Of a stretch of DNA of 64,000 bases, positions 16,814-25,788 are shown piece by piece (position 1 is the stretch's first letter; each line of letters starts with the position of its first letter). Source of the stretch: Nocardiopsis metallicus (lineage in GTDB: Bacteria > Actinomycetota > Actinomycetes > Streptosporangiales > Streptosporangiaceae); contig NZ_JACHDO010000001.1 in the NCBI RefSeq assembly GCF_014201115.1, positions 7,683,324 to 7,747,323 on the forward strand, in the 5' to 3' direction. Both the position numbers and the translations under genes were made by a program. Below the pieces are notes generated by a model that had not been told where the DNA came from, ran no database searches, and worked only from the letters and a program-made list of their open reading frames with translations.

Positions 16814-17410
16814 ATGTCTGAACACCCTTCCCTTCCGCCGCCACCGAACTCCATGCCCTTCGGTACGCCAGCCTCGGGGCCGCCCTGGCCGGTGGGCCCC
16901 CAGCAAGGGCCGCTGCGATTAGGACACTCGCATGTGGAGCCTTTGAGGCGGTCAGAGGATTCACCTCCAATCCCGAATAGCGGCGGGGTGCCTTCGCTGG
17001 CCAGCGCTCCGAAGATGCCACTGCAGCTGCGGATCCAACGGGTCATGCTCTTCCTGATGCCGACATGGACTTTGTTGATGCTGCCTAGTGTGATCTGGTG
17101 GGAGAACATCCATTTGTTCGGGGTCTGGGACGCGTTGCTGGCGCTGTGGCTGGCCTTTCCCGGGATCGCAGCTCTGGCTTGCGGGCTGTTATTGAGTCGA
17201 GGCGGCAGGGCGGTGCTTTACGCGATTGCGGGGTTGTGCGCCATGATCGTGGTGCTGAACTTCTGGTACTTTCTCTCCGCTGGCCCGCGGGTCCTGCAGG
17301 CGATTCCGTTCACGCTGCTCATTGCGATCCCATTGTGTTTCCCCTCGTCATGGCGGTACGCGCGGGCGAGGCAGGGACATCGCCGGGGGACTGCGGAGCC
17401 AGGCTCTTGA
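16814..17410 (+). CDS. Membrane protein with Pro-rich N-terminus, paralog of previous gene
   Basis: The product is 198 aa from ATG 16814 (GTG 16811 also possible; AAGG lies just upstream). Residues 1-65 are Pro/Gly/Ser-rich and hydrophilic. From MPLQLRIQRVMLFLM onward there are four membrane helices, laid out as in the 16403-16777 protein. The genes are 36 bp apart and probably co-transcribed. Function unknown. Confidence 0.7.
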   Translation: MSEHPSLPPPPNSMPFGTPASGPPWPVGPQQGPLRLGHSHVEPLRRSEDSPPIPNSGGVPSLASAPKMPLQLRIQRVMLFLMPTWTLLMLPSVIWWENIHLFGVWDALLALWLAFPGIAALACGLLLSRGGRAVLYAIAGLCAMIVVLNFWYFLSAGPRVLQAIPFTLLIAIPLCFPSSWRYARARQGHRRGTAEPGS

Positions 17411-17644
17411 GCTTCGAAGGGCGTGTGCTGTCGAGACAGGCACGCTTGCGCTTATGTGGCCTCTTGATTGCACTTATCTTCTCCGATTTCGCTGAAGATT
17501 AGGCATCCTCCAGGGTGTTCCACAGCAGTTCGGAGCGGGTGCTCACGACCTGTGTACCGCCTATGCTGGAACTGCTGCGGGATGCGGTCTCGGGTTCCGC
17601 CGAAGGCGCCGAGCCTATGTCCAGGTCCAGGATCTGTTGTCCGG

Positions 17645-19120
17645 GGTGCAGGCGCAGGGCCCGGAGTTCTCGCGGTTTAGATCCATACGGGCTGGGTCCG
17701 CCTGATGCCATGCAGGTCGAGAACTCTGTCCTTGTCTGTGTGGGCTCTGCGCCCGGACTGGGTGTTCTTCCAACCCGCGGCGTTCAACCTCTGGCGGACG
17801 ATGTCGGTCAAACAGCCCAACACCACCGGGGCGGTCCCGCTCCGGGTGCGCCGGGCGTCCTCTCTGAAGGTCACGTCCCGCACGTAGTGCACCCGGTTCT
17901 CCACCGTCCAATGACCTCGAGCGTGGGCCGCCAGCTCCGCAGGTGAGACCTGGTGGGCGTCCAGGTCGGTGACGGCGAAGACGACCTCGCGGCTGCCCTT
18001 GGCCTTGCCGTGCTCGCGGCGGTGGCGCTCTATGCGCACCACTTGTCGCGCCCCAGGAAAGGCCAGGCCCGTCACGGCGGTGACCTTCACCGACCGGTGT
18101 TCTTCGCGTCCGTGAGCGTGGGTGGGGCCCTGGGTATGGGCCACCGGTATCTGCAGCCAGGGCAGAGCGGACAGCTGGGTGTGCAGCCTGGGCCGGTTGC
18201 CCTTGACATAGATCAGGTAGTGGGCGCCACGTTTCAAGAGGTAGGTGGCGTGGTCGGCCACGGTGTGCAGGACATCGGCGGTGATGATCGCACCCTGGAG
18301 CTCGGTGTCGTGGAGTTGGTCGAGCAGGGCGGTGAAGGCGCTGGTTTCGCCCTTTTTATTGCCCAGCTGGGTGCAGGCGGCCACGGCGGCGTCGTGGTGG
18401 CGGGCGGCGTGGAAGGACATCGAGGTCGAAGAGCGGCCTTTGCGCAGGCGGGCGCCGCGCTGGGTCTTGCCGTCCACGGCGTAGGCGGTGTGGCGTAGCC
18501 GTGGGGGTGGCATCTGGCATTGGCGGGTGCGGTGGGTATGGCGGTGTTCGCGTTCGGGTGCCCCGGCGGGGGTGCGGGCCGCACTGTGGGGTGTGGGTGG
18601 TGGGCCGGTTCGGGTGTCCAGGGCGGACAGGTCGGCCCGGGCGAGTACCTCGCGCAGGGTGCGCTCGTCTCCGGATATGGATCTGTCCGGTGAAGGGGCA
18701 GGTGGGAAGCCCCAGGCGCAGGAGGATGGGTGGGGGTGCGTTGTGAGCCCATTCGGTGATGGCTGTGGTGGTGTTGTGGCCGGTGGTGGTCAGAGCGCAC
18801 ACGCACAGGGCGAGCAGGGTGGTCAGGGGGTATCGGAGGCCGCGTGGGTGGCGGGGGGCGTCGATGGTGGTCAGGTGGTCCATCAGGTCGGGGGCGAGCG
18901 GTTCGGTGGGATCGGTTGTGAGAACGTCTTGGACGCGAGATGATGACACAGCGGGTACGGAGCCTTGCGGATAGTGGTGTCTCGACAACTCCATGATCCT
19001 TCAGGCCCGTGCCCGTTTTTTCATGTCAGAACCCGGATATACCCGTCGCAGACGGTTCAGATTCGGCGTTCGTTACTTCCCCGACAAAACGCGAGAACTC
19101 CGGGGCCCTGGGTGCAGGCG
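17645..19120. mobile_element. ISAs1-family insertion sequence with 10-bp target duplication
   Basis: The element spans about 17655-19110 (1456 bp). The ends are inverted repeats: CAGGGCCCGGAGTTCTCGCG on the left and, reversed, CAGGGCCCCGGAGTTCTCGCG on the right, with a single-base gap. Identical 10-bp direct repeats GGTGCAGGCG flank it (17645-17654 and 19111-19120), within the size range for ISAs1. Perfect duplications suggest a young insertion, although its transposase gene is frameshifted. Confidence 0.92.
17677..18994 (-). pseudogene. ISAs1-family transposase, frameshifted
   Basis: The N-terminal part (from ATG 18994, with HPRGLRYPLTTLLALCVCAL and CPFTGQIHI) and the rest (DERTLREVLARADLSALD, AYAVDGKTQRGA, the DAVHTVADHATYLL-type region, GHWTVENRVHYVRDVTF to the end at 17677) lie in different frames. 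The shift is near 18670-18676, where IHIPDERTL would be expected from an intact member but an extra base is present. The C-terminal frame keeps the DGK, DxLHT and HWxxEN catalytic surroundings. A single extra base after a recent insertion suggests a late mutation or a sequence error. Confidence 0.85.
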
Positions 19121-19409
19121 CACGTGGACGATCCCCATCAGCGCGGCCAGTTCAGCGTCGTTGTGGGCGGAGTCGATGTGCTTGATGCTCTCGAGGTGGT
19201 GGCCGTTCTTATGGACGGTCTGGTCGGCTTGCGAGCCTGAGGGTGTGGAGACCTTCCGGATGAACGATGTGACCCGAGCACCCTGTGGCCGTTGCCCGGA
19301 CTAGTCACCCCGAGCACTCTTGGTGGACACGGTCAGGCCAGGTCAGCGAGTTACTCCTCACGGGGCTGCTCACAAGTGGCACAAATGAGGTTAAAGAGTC
19401 GAGTTGGTC

Positions 19410-19703
19410 ATGGCGGAAGGGGCGTCCGTCCTGCTTTGGAACGGGACGGACTGGACTCTCGGGGTGGCACGGGGGTCCTGGCCGAGACTGCCTGGCGGGG
19501 CGTGGCCTGCCGAGTCATGGGAGTTCGCGGTGCTGCCGGGCCCTCTAGGTGAGGGGGCCGGTGAGATTTCTTCGGTCACGCCGATCCGAAACCGCGTCGG
19601 TGAGATCGACGGTGTGGTGTTGGGGTTTGCGAATTTCCGGCTGGAGCTGACCTCTGGGGAATCGCTGTGCTGGGCTGTGGTCGACGAGCAGCCCGAAGAG
19701 TGA
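19410..19703 (+). CDS. Hypothetical protein
   Basis: The product is 97 aa from ATG 19410 (TTG 19404 also in frame). The composition is protein-like, with LLWNGTDWTLGVARGSW and WEFAVLPGPLGEG, but no known domain, signal or membrane helix. It lies directly behind the nested IS region. It may be a small host gene or a fragment. Confidence 0.45.
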   Translation: MAEGASVLLWNGTDWTLGVARGSWPRLPGGAWPAESWEFAVLPGPLGEGAGEISSVTPIRNRVGEIDGVVLGFANFRLELTSGESLCWAVVDEQPEE

Positions 19704-20482
19704 GAGCGCGCCGCTGAGCGGCTGTCGTGGTGGGGCGGTGGAGGTGGTGCGGCCAACCTTGCGCCGGAGCGCGGCCGGCCGCACCAAGTTGCCCTCGAAG
19801 CGTCTCGGTCGGAGCGCCGGGAGCTCCCCCTAAGTTCCCTAGCGAGGTGAACCGAGTTTCTTCAAGAGGGCGTTTGAGGCACGTACGTCGGACCCCCTCC
19901 CAAGCGCCCGAGGTCGTGCATCCCCTCCGAAGTCATTTGTACACCCACAGCTACGGGGCGGGGGCTGTTTTCGTGAAAGAGATAAGGTCTCATCCATGGC
20001 CGACGGGCGATCAGGTCGTTGATTCGGAACCTTAACACGTCCGTGCTGCCCGAATCGTGCCCGGATCCTCCTGTGAAGTCCTTTCTAGCGCTGAAAACGG
20101 GCTCGCGATCAGGTTCCGGTCGGCCCCTGGCGGAGAGGTGCTGGCGTCAGAAATTCGCATTGATGTCTCTGATGCGACTGACGCATAGGAAAAGATGCAG
20201 CGGCCGCATAACCTGCGAACGAGAAGGGCCGCAGACCCGATGGCCCGGAGGGTTCTTCCGGTGGAGTATGACCGAACTGTGAACCGGCGGAGCGGGTGAC
20301 CTGCGTAAGAGACAGGGGGTGGGAGGTGAAGCGGAGAGCAGCTCCCCACTGCGCACATTGCTGAGAAGGCGCGGATCACCGGCCGCGACAAGGTGATCAA
20401 GGAGCCCAGAGTACCCCAGACCGCGGTTGGTGCCCGCCAATCCGTCCGAAACCCTGTCCCGACCCAACCGAGGAGGATTCCC
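19704..20482. other. Intergenic region, no gene recognised
   Basis: About 780 bp with only short, low-complexity open frames on both strands. I see no repeat or RNA gene. The promoter of the 20483 gene should lie near its right end. Confidence 0.4.
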
Positions 20483-20986
20483 ATGGCCGCGGAACCAGCG
20501 GAACCAGAGGCGGGCGAGTGGTTTCTCCGCTACTTCGCCCCCGGGGAACTTGACCGGCTCGAACAGTTCCCGGTCCGAATCCCCACCGGTCACGAGTTCG
20601 GCCTACTGGGCCTGCTCGGCGCCTGGCACACGCACGTCCGCCGACTCCGGGAGGATCTCGAACTAGCGGATTCCGACCCCTCGGCCTGCGGCGTCCACGA
20701 CCTCGTGACCGCGCTGGTGCTGCGTGATTTCGTCGACCGGGGCATCACCACTCTGGGCACGGAACGGACTGCGGGAGTGGACGCGGCCCTGGCCGACGTC
20801 GACGCGCGGTTCCGCTCTCTGACGGAGGAGGACGACACCGAGCGTCTGGCCCTCGCCGAACCCGAGGTGGAGGGCCGGGTCGCAGAGAACTGGTGGTGGC
20901 GGCGTATCCCCCTCAGCGGCCCGGCCCGCAGGGAACTAGACCGCATCGCCACCCGGGAACAGGAAGGGCGGACAGAGGGCCACTGA
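20483..20986 (+). CDS. Hypothetical protein
   Basis: The product is 167 aa from ATG 20483, with a strong GAGGAGG site. It is acidic and mostly helical: WFLRYFAPGELDRLEQFPVRI, HEFGLLGLLGAWHTHVRRLRED, then ENWWWRRIPLSGPARRELDRI near the end. It has no signal or membrane segment. No family recognised. The coding signal, ribosome binding site and a strong terminator behind it make it a real gene. Confidence 0.7.
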   Translation: MAAEPAEPEAGEWFLRYFAPGELDRLEQFPVRIPTGHEFGLLGLLGAWHTHVRRLREDLELADSDPSACGVHDLVTALVLRDFVDRGITTLGTERTAGVDAALADVDARFRSLTEEDDTERLALAEPEVEGRVAENWWWRRIPLSGPARRELDRIATREQEGRTEGH

Positions 20987-20987
20987 C

Positions 20988-21024
20988 CGTGGCCCCGCCG
21001 GGAACCGTTCCCGGCGGGGCCACG
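20988..21024. terminator. Bidirectional terminator hairpin
   Basis: A perfect 17-bp stem (CGTGGCCCCGCCGGGAA arms) with a 3-base loop lies between two convergent genes. It has no long T run, as is usual in high-GC actinomycetes. Confidence 0.8.
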
Positions 21025-21045
21025 GGGTTGATGCTGAGCCGGGGT

Positions 21046-21396
21046 TCAGCGCTTCCAGGGTTCGGGTAGCGGAGAACCGGAGACCATGGCGGCCTTCAGC
21101 AGCGCCCACCTGTCCCGGGCTTTGGCGATCGCGCGCCAGCAGGTGAAGTGTTCACCGGTCTCCCGCAGGGCCTCGGAGAGGGCGTCGTAGTGGTCGGTGA
21201 TCTCGTGGAACTCGCAGAGGTGGCCGTTGCGGGCACTCCAGCGGTTGGGCAGGTCGTCACCGGCGCGCAGGGCGTCGTCGAGGTAGCTGAAGACCGCCTT
21301 GGCGGAGATCAGCCGGATGACCGCGTCAGCGCAGGTTTCGGGGTCGTTGAGAAGCTGGGTGAGCCGCGTGGCGAGTGCTTCGGTGTGCTCGTTCAT
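21046..21396 (-). CDS. Hypothetical helical protein
   Basis: The product is 116 aa from ATG 21396, whose ATGA overlaps the stop of the upstream gene. The sequence is helical and soluble: LATRLTQLLNDPETCADAVIRLISAKAVFSYLDDAL and RAIAKARDRWALLKAAM. No family recognised. It forms a two-gene operon with 21396-21758, divergent from a GntR regulator. Confidence 0.65.
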   Translation of the reverse strand: MNEHTEALATRLTQLLNDPETCADAVIRLISAKAVFSYLDDALRAGDDLPNRWSARNGHLCEFHEITDHYDALSEALRETGEHFTCWRAIAKARDRWALLKAAMVSGSPLPEPWKR

Positions 21397-21758
21397 CAGG
21401 CCACCCCCACCAGAGCGGACTGCCGGGCCTCCCAAGCCCGGTAGGGGCCGCGCACGATCGCGACTTGCGGGTAGTCCCCGTTGAGCGTGTCCTCGACGGG
21501 TGGCCGAGGTGCCGGAATCGAGGGAGTGGGAGCTGCGGGGGGCCGGGGCTCGGGAGTCGAGGGCGTCGGTGCCGGGGAAGTGGCTTCAAAGTGTTCGGAG
21601 GGCGCGAGCTCCTCCACGTACCGCCGCACCCGACGGGACCGGTTGCGCCGGGCTTCGGCGCCCAGCTCCCAGAGGTAGCCGAACGGGGTGGTGTGAGCGC
21701 CGCGCGTTGGCCGGAAAAGCCGTGCGAGCACGGCAAAGAGCCCTAGTAGGGTAAGCAT
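21396..21758 (-). CDS. Hypothetical protein with N-terminal membrane helix
   Basis: The product is 120 aa. A short hydrophobic N-terminus (MLTLLGLFAVLARLF) is followed by a basic stretch (ARRNRSRRVRRYVEEL), a Pro/Ala-rich linker and a short C-terminal part. It is probably membrane-anchored with the rest in the cytosol. No family known. First gene of the pair, reading away from the GntR-type gene with about 160 bp between. Confidence 0.6.
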   Translation of the reverse strand: MLTLLGLFAVLARLFRPTRGAHTTPFGYLWELGAEARRNRSRRVRRYVEELAPSEHFEATSPAPTPSTPEPRPPAAPTPSIPAPRPPVEDTLNGDYPQVAIVRGPYRAWEARQSALVGVA

Positions 21759-21841
21759 GTCTACCTGCTTTCACCAGGTTGGCCGGGCCCGGGGTGTTCG
21801 CAGCACCGCCGGGCCGCTTCATGAGTTGGTCAAGGTCACAT

Positions 21842-21886
21842 CATAGCTAGGTGTACTACCCCTGACTACCCCTGTGGGTAGCTATG
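21842..21886. promoter_or_regulatory. Inverted repeat in GntR divergent promoter
   Basis: CATAGCTA (21842-21849) and TAGCTATG (21879-21886) form an inverted repeat around two direct CTACCCCTG units. It lies between the divergent hypothetical operon and the GntR-type gene. It is a good candidate for autoregulation by that regulator (inference). Confidence 0.45.
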
Positions 21887-21918
21887 GAAAGACATGGATG
21901 GCTGGCTAGGTTCGTTCT

Positions 21919-22158
21919 ATGCCCGCTATCGACCGCGAATCCCCAGTTCCGCCCTACATCCAGGTCGCCAACGATCTACGTGCGCGCATCGAGAGCGGAG
22001 AGATCCCACCAGGGCGAGCTCTGCCTTCCTTGGTCAAGCTAGAAGACGAGTTCGGCGCTGCCCGGGACACACTGCGCAAAGCCGTGCAGGTGCTGAAGGA
22101 CGAGGGGCGCGTGCAGACGGTTCGGGGGATGGGAGTCTTCGTTCTCCCCCTGGAGTGA
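21919..22158 (+). CDS. Minimal GntR-type regulator (DNA-binding domain only)
   Basis: The product is only 79 aa. It is essentially one GntR winged-helix domain: PPYIQVANDLRARIESGEIPPGRALPSLVKLEDEFGAARDTLRKAVQVLKDEGRVQTVRGMGVFV. There is no effector-binding domain. Such short GntR proteins occur in integrative elements and accessory regions of actinomycetes. It probably controls itself and the divergent pair through the 21842-21886 repeat. A GntR tail fragment follows it at 22168. Confidence 0.85.
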   Translation: MPAIDRESPVPPYIQVANDLRARIESGEIPPGRALPSLVKLEDEFGAARDTLRKAVQVLKDEGRVQTVRGMGVFVLPLE

Positions 22159-22167
22159 TCTTGGGAG

Positions 22168-22263
22168 ATGGCAAGGCGCGCTATCGCCCTTCTCCATGAG
22201 GAAGGCTGGGTGGTGACCCTGCCGCAGCGGGGGACGTTCGTCGCTCTAGGGGAGGGCGCCTGA
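22168..22263 (+). pseudogene. Fragment of a second GntR winged helix
   Basis: A 31-codon frame reads ARRAIALLHEEGWVVTLPQRGTFVAL, which is the C-terminal half of a GntR winged helix (recognition helix end, then the wing). It starts 10 bp after the stop of the intact GntR gene. It is too short to bind DNA alone and is best read as the relic of a duplicated or recombined gene. Confidence 0.6.
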
Positions 22264-22303
22264 CTCGGGCGGCCGCCCCTCGCCCCGGCTACCTGCCGCC
22301 CGG

Positions 22304-25207
22304 TTACTTCCAGAAGATCTCGGCGAAGTTCTCGTGCCCGGGCAGTGGGCCCGCCTGCGGTGGTTCGATCTCCTTCGAGTAGACAGTGGCGTCAGAGAAA
22401 GCGGCGATCGGCAGCACCGGCAAGAACTCCATCAGCTGCTCGTTCAGTTCCTCGTAGGCGGCGCGGCGCTGCTCCTGGCCGGGAAGGCTGCGGGCCTCGT
22501 CGAAGGCCTCGGCGAGATCGTCGGCCCCGGCCTCGGAGAACTGGTCGAGGGTGAAGAGGTAGGAGTTCAGGAAGTTGAGGGTGTCGTTCTGGTTGCCCCA
22601 CGCCGTGTGCAGGTACAGCGCACAGTCTCCGGCCCGGACGCTGTCGGACAAGTCGTTCCATGACTGGGCGACCGGCTCCACCGTCACTCCGATGGCCTCC
22701 AGGTCCTGGGTGATCAGGTTCTGGGTCGCCTCGGGGTCGGGCAGGAAGACTTGAGAGAGGTCGTTCGGATAGCACAGGTCGAGTGTCAGGTCGCCGTGAC
22801 CTGTGCTCGCGAGCAGTCCCTCGGCCGCTTCCGGTGAGTGTTCGATGGTACGTGCGTTCGGAGACCCTCCGTTGACGGCTTCGGGCACGAGCTGGGCGGG
22901 GACCTCGCCGTCTCCGCTCATGACCGTGTTGACGATGCTCTGACGGTCGACGGCACGTGCCAGGGCTTCACGGACCTCCGCAACCTCCAGAGCCTCGTGC
23001 GCTTCCGGCTGGAAGCCCAGGTAGAAGAGTCTGTGCGGTTCACGGGAAGGCATTTGGAAACCGGCCCGTTCCAGCTGGGCGACGTCCTCGGGGAGCGCGC
23101 GCTCGTAGCCGTGGATCTCCCCGGACTCCAGAGCCTGACGGCGGGCGGCATCGTTGGGGATACCGCGCATGATGACGGTGTCGACCCCCGCGGAGCCGTC
23201 CCTGTGCTCGTCGAACCGCTCCAGGGCTACCACTGCCTCCCAGCGGTCCCACTCGCTGATCCGGAACGGCCCGGTCCCGGCCAGGGCCCCCGGGTTCGAG
23301 GAGTAATCGCCGAGGGGGCCTATGAGTGGTTCGTCCGCGAACTCCGCCACGGCGGAGGCGCTCATGATGCCGAAGGACGCATAGGTGAAGCCGCCCGGCA
23401 GAGCCGGGGTGTACTCGTTGACGGTGATGGCCGCGGTCAGGCCGTCAACAACTCGGCAGGAACGGTAGTTGGATTCTGCCTCGTTGTACCCCGTCTGCTC
23501 GGCGAACCCGCCGAACACCGACTGCCAGTGGCGGGTGTACTTGGTCTGCTGGTAGACGCCGTCGATGTTGTACCAGCGGTCGAAGTTGGCGCAGACGGTC
23601 GCGGCGTCCAGCTCGTCACCGTCGTGGAACCGCACGCCCTCACGCAGGTGGAAGGTCCACTCGGTACCGTCGTCGGAGTGCTCCCAGCTCTCGGCCAGGC
23701 CGCCGACGATCTGACCGTCGGCTGGATCGTGGCGCAGCAGGGTCTCGAACACCTGCCGACTGAAGCGGAAGGTGGATTCGTCGCTGGCCAGGAACGGGTC
23801 GGGGCTGGAGATCTTCTCGGCGGTCGCGAAGACGAACGGATCGGACTGGTCCTCGGCCGCCTCCGCTGGGAGTCCCGGGCCCCCGTCCCCGGCGGCCTGC
23901 TCGCCGCTGCTCGTATCACCGGTGGGGTCGGGGCCCTCGCGTAGCAGCAGCCAACCGGTCACCCCGCCGATCATGAGCAGGGCGGAGGCGGCGGCCGCAA
24001 GCCCCACCAGCAGGCGGGAGCCTTTCGCCCTGGGGGCGCCCGGGGAAGGGGCCGGGGGTGCTTGTACACCCTGCGGGGTGTGCTGGCGCGCGGGCGTGTG
24101 CGGACCCGAAGGGGCACGGGGACCTGTTGGCCTGTGGGGGCCTGGTGGAGTGTGGGGGCCATGCGGGACGGAGGCGTGCGAACGGTCGGGTGAGGATCCG
24201 GTCGCCGGAGGGCCTGGATTGGGGCCGGTCATCGGAGCGCCTGGAACACTTCCGGTCCCCGGAGCGCCCGGAGCCGGGGTAGCCGGGGCAGCCTGGGAGA
24301 CAGAGGCACCCGGAGCGACAGACGGGGACGTCCCGGACCAGTCCTGGTCGATCAGTGCGCCGACCATCGTGGCCATCTCGTGCGGAGAATCCGGAACAGG
24401 GCCCTCACCGCCCCCGGCCGCCAGAGCCCGGACCAGCTCCGCTGCGGTCGGCCGGTCCGCCGGATCCTTGGCCAGGGCACGGGTGACGACTTCGCGCAGG
24501 CTCTCCGGCACCCCGCTCAGGTCCGGTTCACCGCTCAGCAGCCGGAACATCAGCTCCTCGGCCGAGCCGGTACCGAACGGCGGACGTCCGGTCACCGCGT
24601 AGGCCACGAGCGCGCCCCACGAGAACACGTCGGCCTCGGGCCCCGCCCCGCCGCTGAACCGCTCCGGGCTCATCCACCCGGGAGAGCCCATCAGCCCGCC
24701 GGTCCGGGTCAGCTGCGTGCCGTCCAGGGCGCGGGCGATCCCGAAGTCGAGCACCTTCGGCCCGTCCGGGGCCAGGATCACGTTCGACGGCTTCAGGTCC
24801 CGGTGCACGACCCCGGACGCGTGGATGGCCGCGATCGCCTCCGCCATGCCCACCGCCAGGACCCGTGCCTTGGCCTCGGGCAGTGCTCCCTGTCGCCGCA
24901 CCCGCTGGCCGAGGGTGGGCCCGGGCAGGAACGCCGTCGCGAACCAGGGCTGCTCGGCGGCGGTTTCGTAGGCGAGCACCGACGAGATGCAGCGCGCCCG
25001 GATCCGGCTCATCAGCTGGACCTCGCGGGTGAACCGCTGCCGGAAGTCCTCGTCATCGGCGAACTCGGGACGGATCACCTTGACGGCGACCCACTGGTTC
25101 TCGGGGGACATCGCGGCGTAGACGACGCCCATACCGCCCGCGCCCAGCCTTCCCCGGATGTCGAACGGGGGGATCCTGCGCGGGTCGGAGGACTCCAGCG
25201 GGGTCAT
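22304..25207 (-). CDS. Ser/Thr protein kinase fused to extracytoplasmic peptide-binding (SBP5) domain
   Basis: The product is 967 aa from ATG 25207. Residues about 15-275 are a PknB-type kinase: glycine loop GRLGAGGMGVVY, Lys in VAVKVI, HRDLKPSN, DFGIA. A Pro/Ala/Gly-rich linker follows (about 290-395), then one membrane helix (LLVGLAAAASALLMIGGV, about 400-420). The outer part, about 450-967, is an ABC-type family 5 solute-binding protein fold: FRFSRQVFETLLRHDPADGQIVGGLAESWEHSDDGT-type opening and FHLREGVRFHDGDEL. It probably senses a peptide or similar ligand outside and signals by phosphorylation inside. No transporter permease genes are adjacent, so a sensing role is more likely than uptake. 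Confidence 0.9.
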   Translation of the reverse strand: MTPLESSDPRRIPPFDIRGRLGAGGMGVVYAAMSPENQWVAVKVIRPEFADDEDFRQRFTREVQLMSRIRARCISSVLAYETAAEQPWFATAFLPGPTLGQRVRRQGALPEAKARVLAVGMAEAIAAIHASGVVHRDLKPSNVILAPDGPKVLDFGIARALDGTQLTRTGGLMGSPGWMSPERFSGGAGPEADVFSWGALVAYAVTGRPPFGTGSAEELMFRLLSGEPDLSGVPESLREVVTRALAKDPADRPTAAELVRALAAGGGEGPVPDSPHEMATMVGALIDQDWSGTSPSVAPGASVSQAAPATPAPGAPGTGSVPGAPMTGPNPGPPATGSSPDRSHASVPHGPHTPPGPHRPTGPRAPSGPHTPARQHTPQGVQAPPAPSPGAPRAKGSRLLVGLAAAASALLMIGGVTGWLLLREGPDPTGDTSSGEQAAGDGGPGLPAEAAEDQSDPFVFATAEKISSPDPFLASDESTFRFSRQVFETLLRHDPADGQIVGGLAESWEHSDDGTEWTFHLREGVRFHDGDELDAATVCANFDRWYNIDGVYQQTKYTRHWQSVFGGFAEQTGYNEAESNYRSCRVVDGLTAAITVNEYTPALPGGFTYASFGIMSASAVAEFADEPLIGPLGDYSSNPGALAGTGPFRISEWDRWEAVVALERFDEHRDGSAGVDTVIMRGIPNDAARRQALESGEIHGYERALPEDVAQLERAGFQMPSREPHRLFYLGFQPEAHEALEVAEVREALARAVDRQSIVNTVMSGDGEVPAQLVPEAVNGGSPNARTIEHSPEAAEGLLASTGHGDLTLDLCYPNDLSQVFLPDPEATQNLITQDLEAIGVTVEPVAQSWNDLSDSVRAGDCALYLHTAWGNQNDTLNFLNSYLFTLDQFSEAGADDLAEAFDEARSLPGQEQRRAAYEELNEQLMEFLPVLPIAAFSDATVYSKEIEPPQAGPLPGHENFAEIFWK

Positions 25208-25788
25208 CGGGGGTGTGTCGGGGGAGGGGAGGGGCACAGCCTGCCTTCCAGGCCGGGAACATGGGCAGCGCGGGGGCAGCGGCGCCGACGGTCGCGCCAA
25301 GGGTAGCCGACGGTTTCTGTGCGTAACGAACCAGGTGCGGTCGATAGCGCTGGTTCGGAGCCGCGGGCCGTGTCATGCTCGGGCCCGACCGAGAACAGGG
25401 ACCGAACACAGCCTTCGTCGGTCGACGCCGACTTGGGACGGGCAGTCCGAGGAACTGGAGCGGCGCGCCGACCAACTGGAAGGCGCGGACGGGGTCGGGG
25501 AAAGCGGCTGACGACCCGAGCGCGAACCCGAGTCCGCTCGCCCGTGTAGACCTGGCGGGCGCGGCGGAAACGGCGGCCCCGTCAGGTCAGGCAGGCCTCA
25601 TGCGTCTTCCGCATGGCTGGGATGAACGACCGGGGCCCGAACCCGGAGTCCGGGCACAAGTGCGGGGCGGGGTCTGTGGCGACCCCGCCCCGCACCCCGG
25701 TGACCGGGGAAACGGTTCCGGGCCCTGCCTGGCCCGGTCCCGCACCCTTGACCAATACCCCCGGTCAGGGCTTCGTCTCGACCTGCGG
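25208..25788. other. Intergenic region with terminator
   Basis: About 580 bp between the kinase fusion and the LLM oxidoreductase gene, both read leftward. No gene is recognised. It holds the terminator at 25660-25695 and, toward 25208-25350, the probable kinase promoter. Confidence 0.45.
25660..25695 (-). terminator. Terminator hairpin of LLM oxidoreductase gene
   Basis: A perfect 15-bp stem (GTGCGGGGCGGGGTC and its complement) with a 6-base loop lies about 95 bp downstream of the LLM oxidoreductase stop. Confidence 0.7.

Larger units (their letters stand above)
17499..19283 (-). pseudogene. IS1634-family transposase N-terminal fragment, split by ISAs1 insertion
   Basis: When the nested element (17655-19110) and one target copy are removed, the leftward frame joins cleanly: FIRKVSTPSGSQADQTV and KNGHHLESIKHIDSAHNDAEL on the right side (19111-19283), then HPGQQILDLDIGS and TQVVSTRSELLWNTLEDA on the left (17499-17644), followed by TAA. 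This matches the N-terminal region of IS1634-type transposases (F-R-V-KT-SG, EHIGSAH-DAELE, GQ-ELDLG, LWD-L). The catalytic part is absent after the stop, so it was already a remnant. The right-hand boundary is approximate. Confidence 0.65.

Noticed and set aside
17677..18994. Programmed frameshift in the ISAs1 transposase
   Set aside because: There is no slippery run at 18670-18676, and ISAs1 elements use a single frame; a mutation is simpler.
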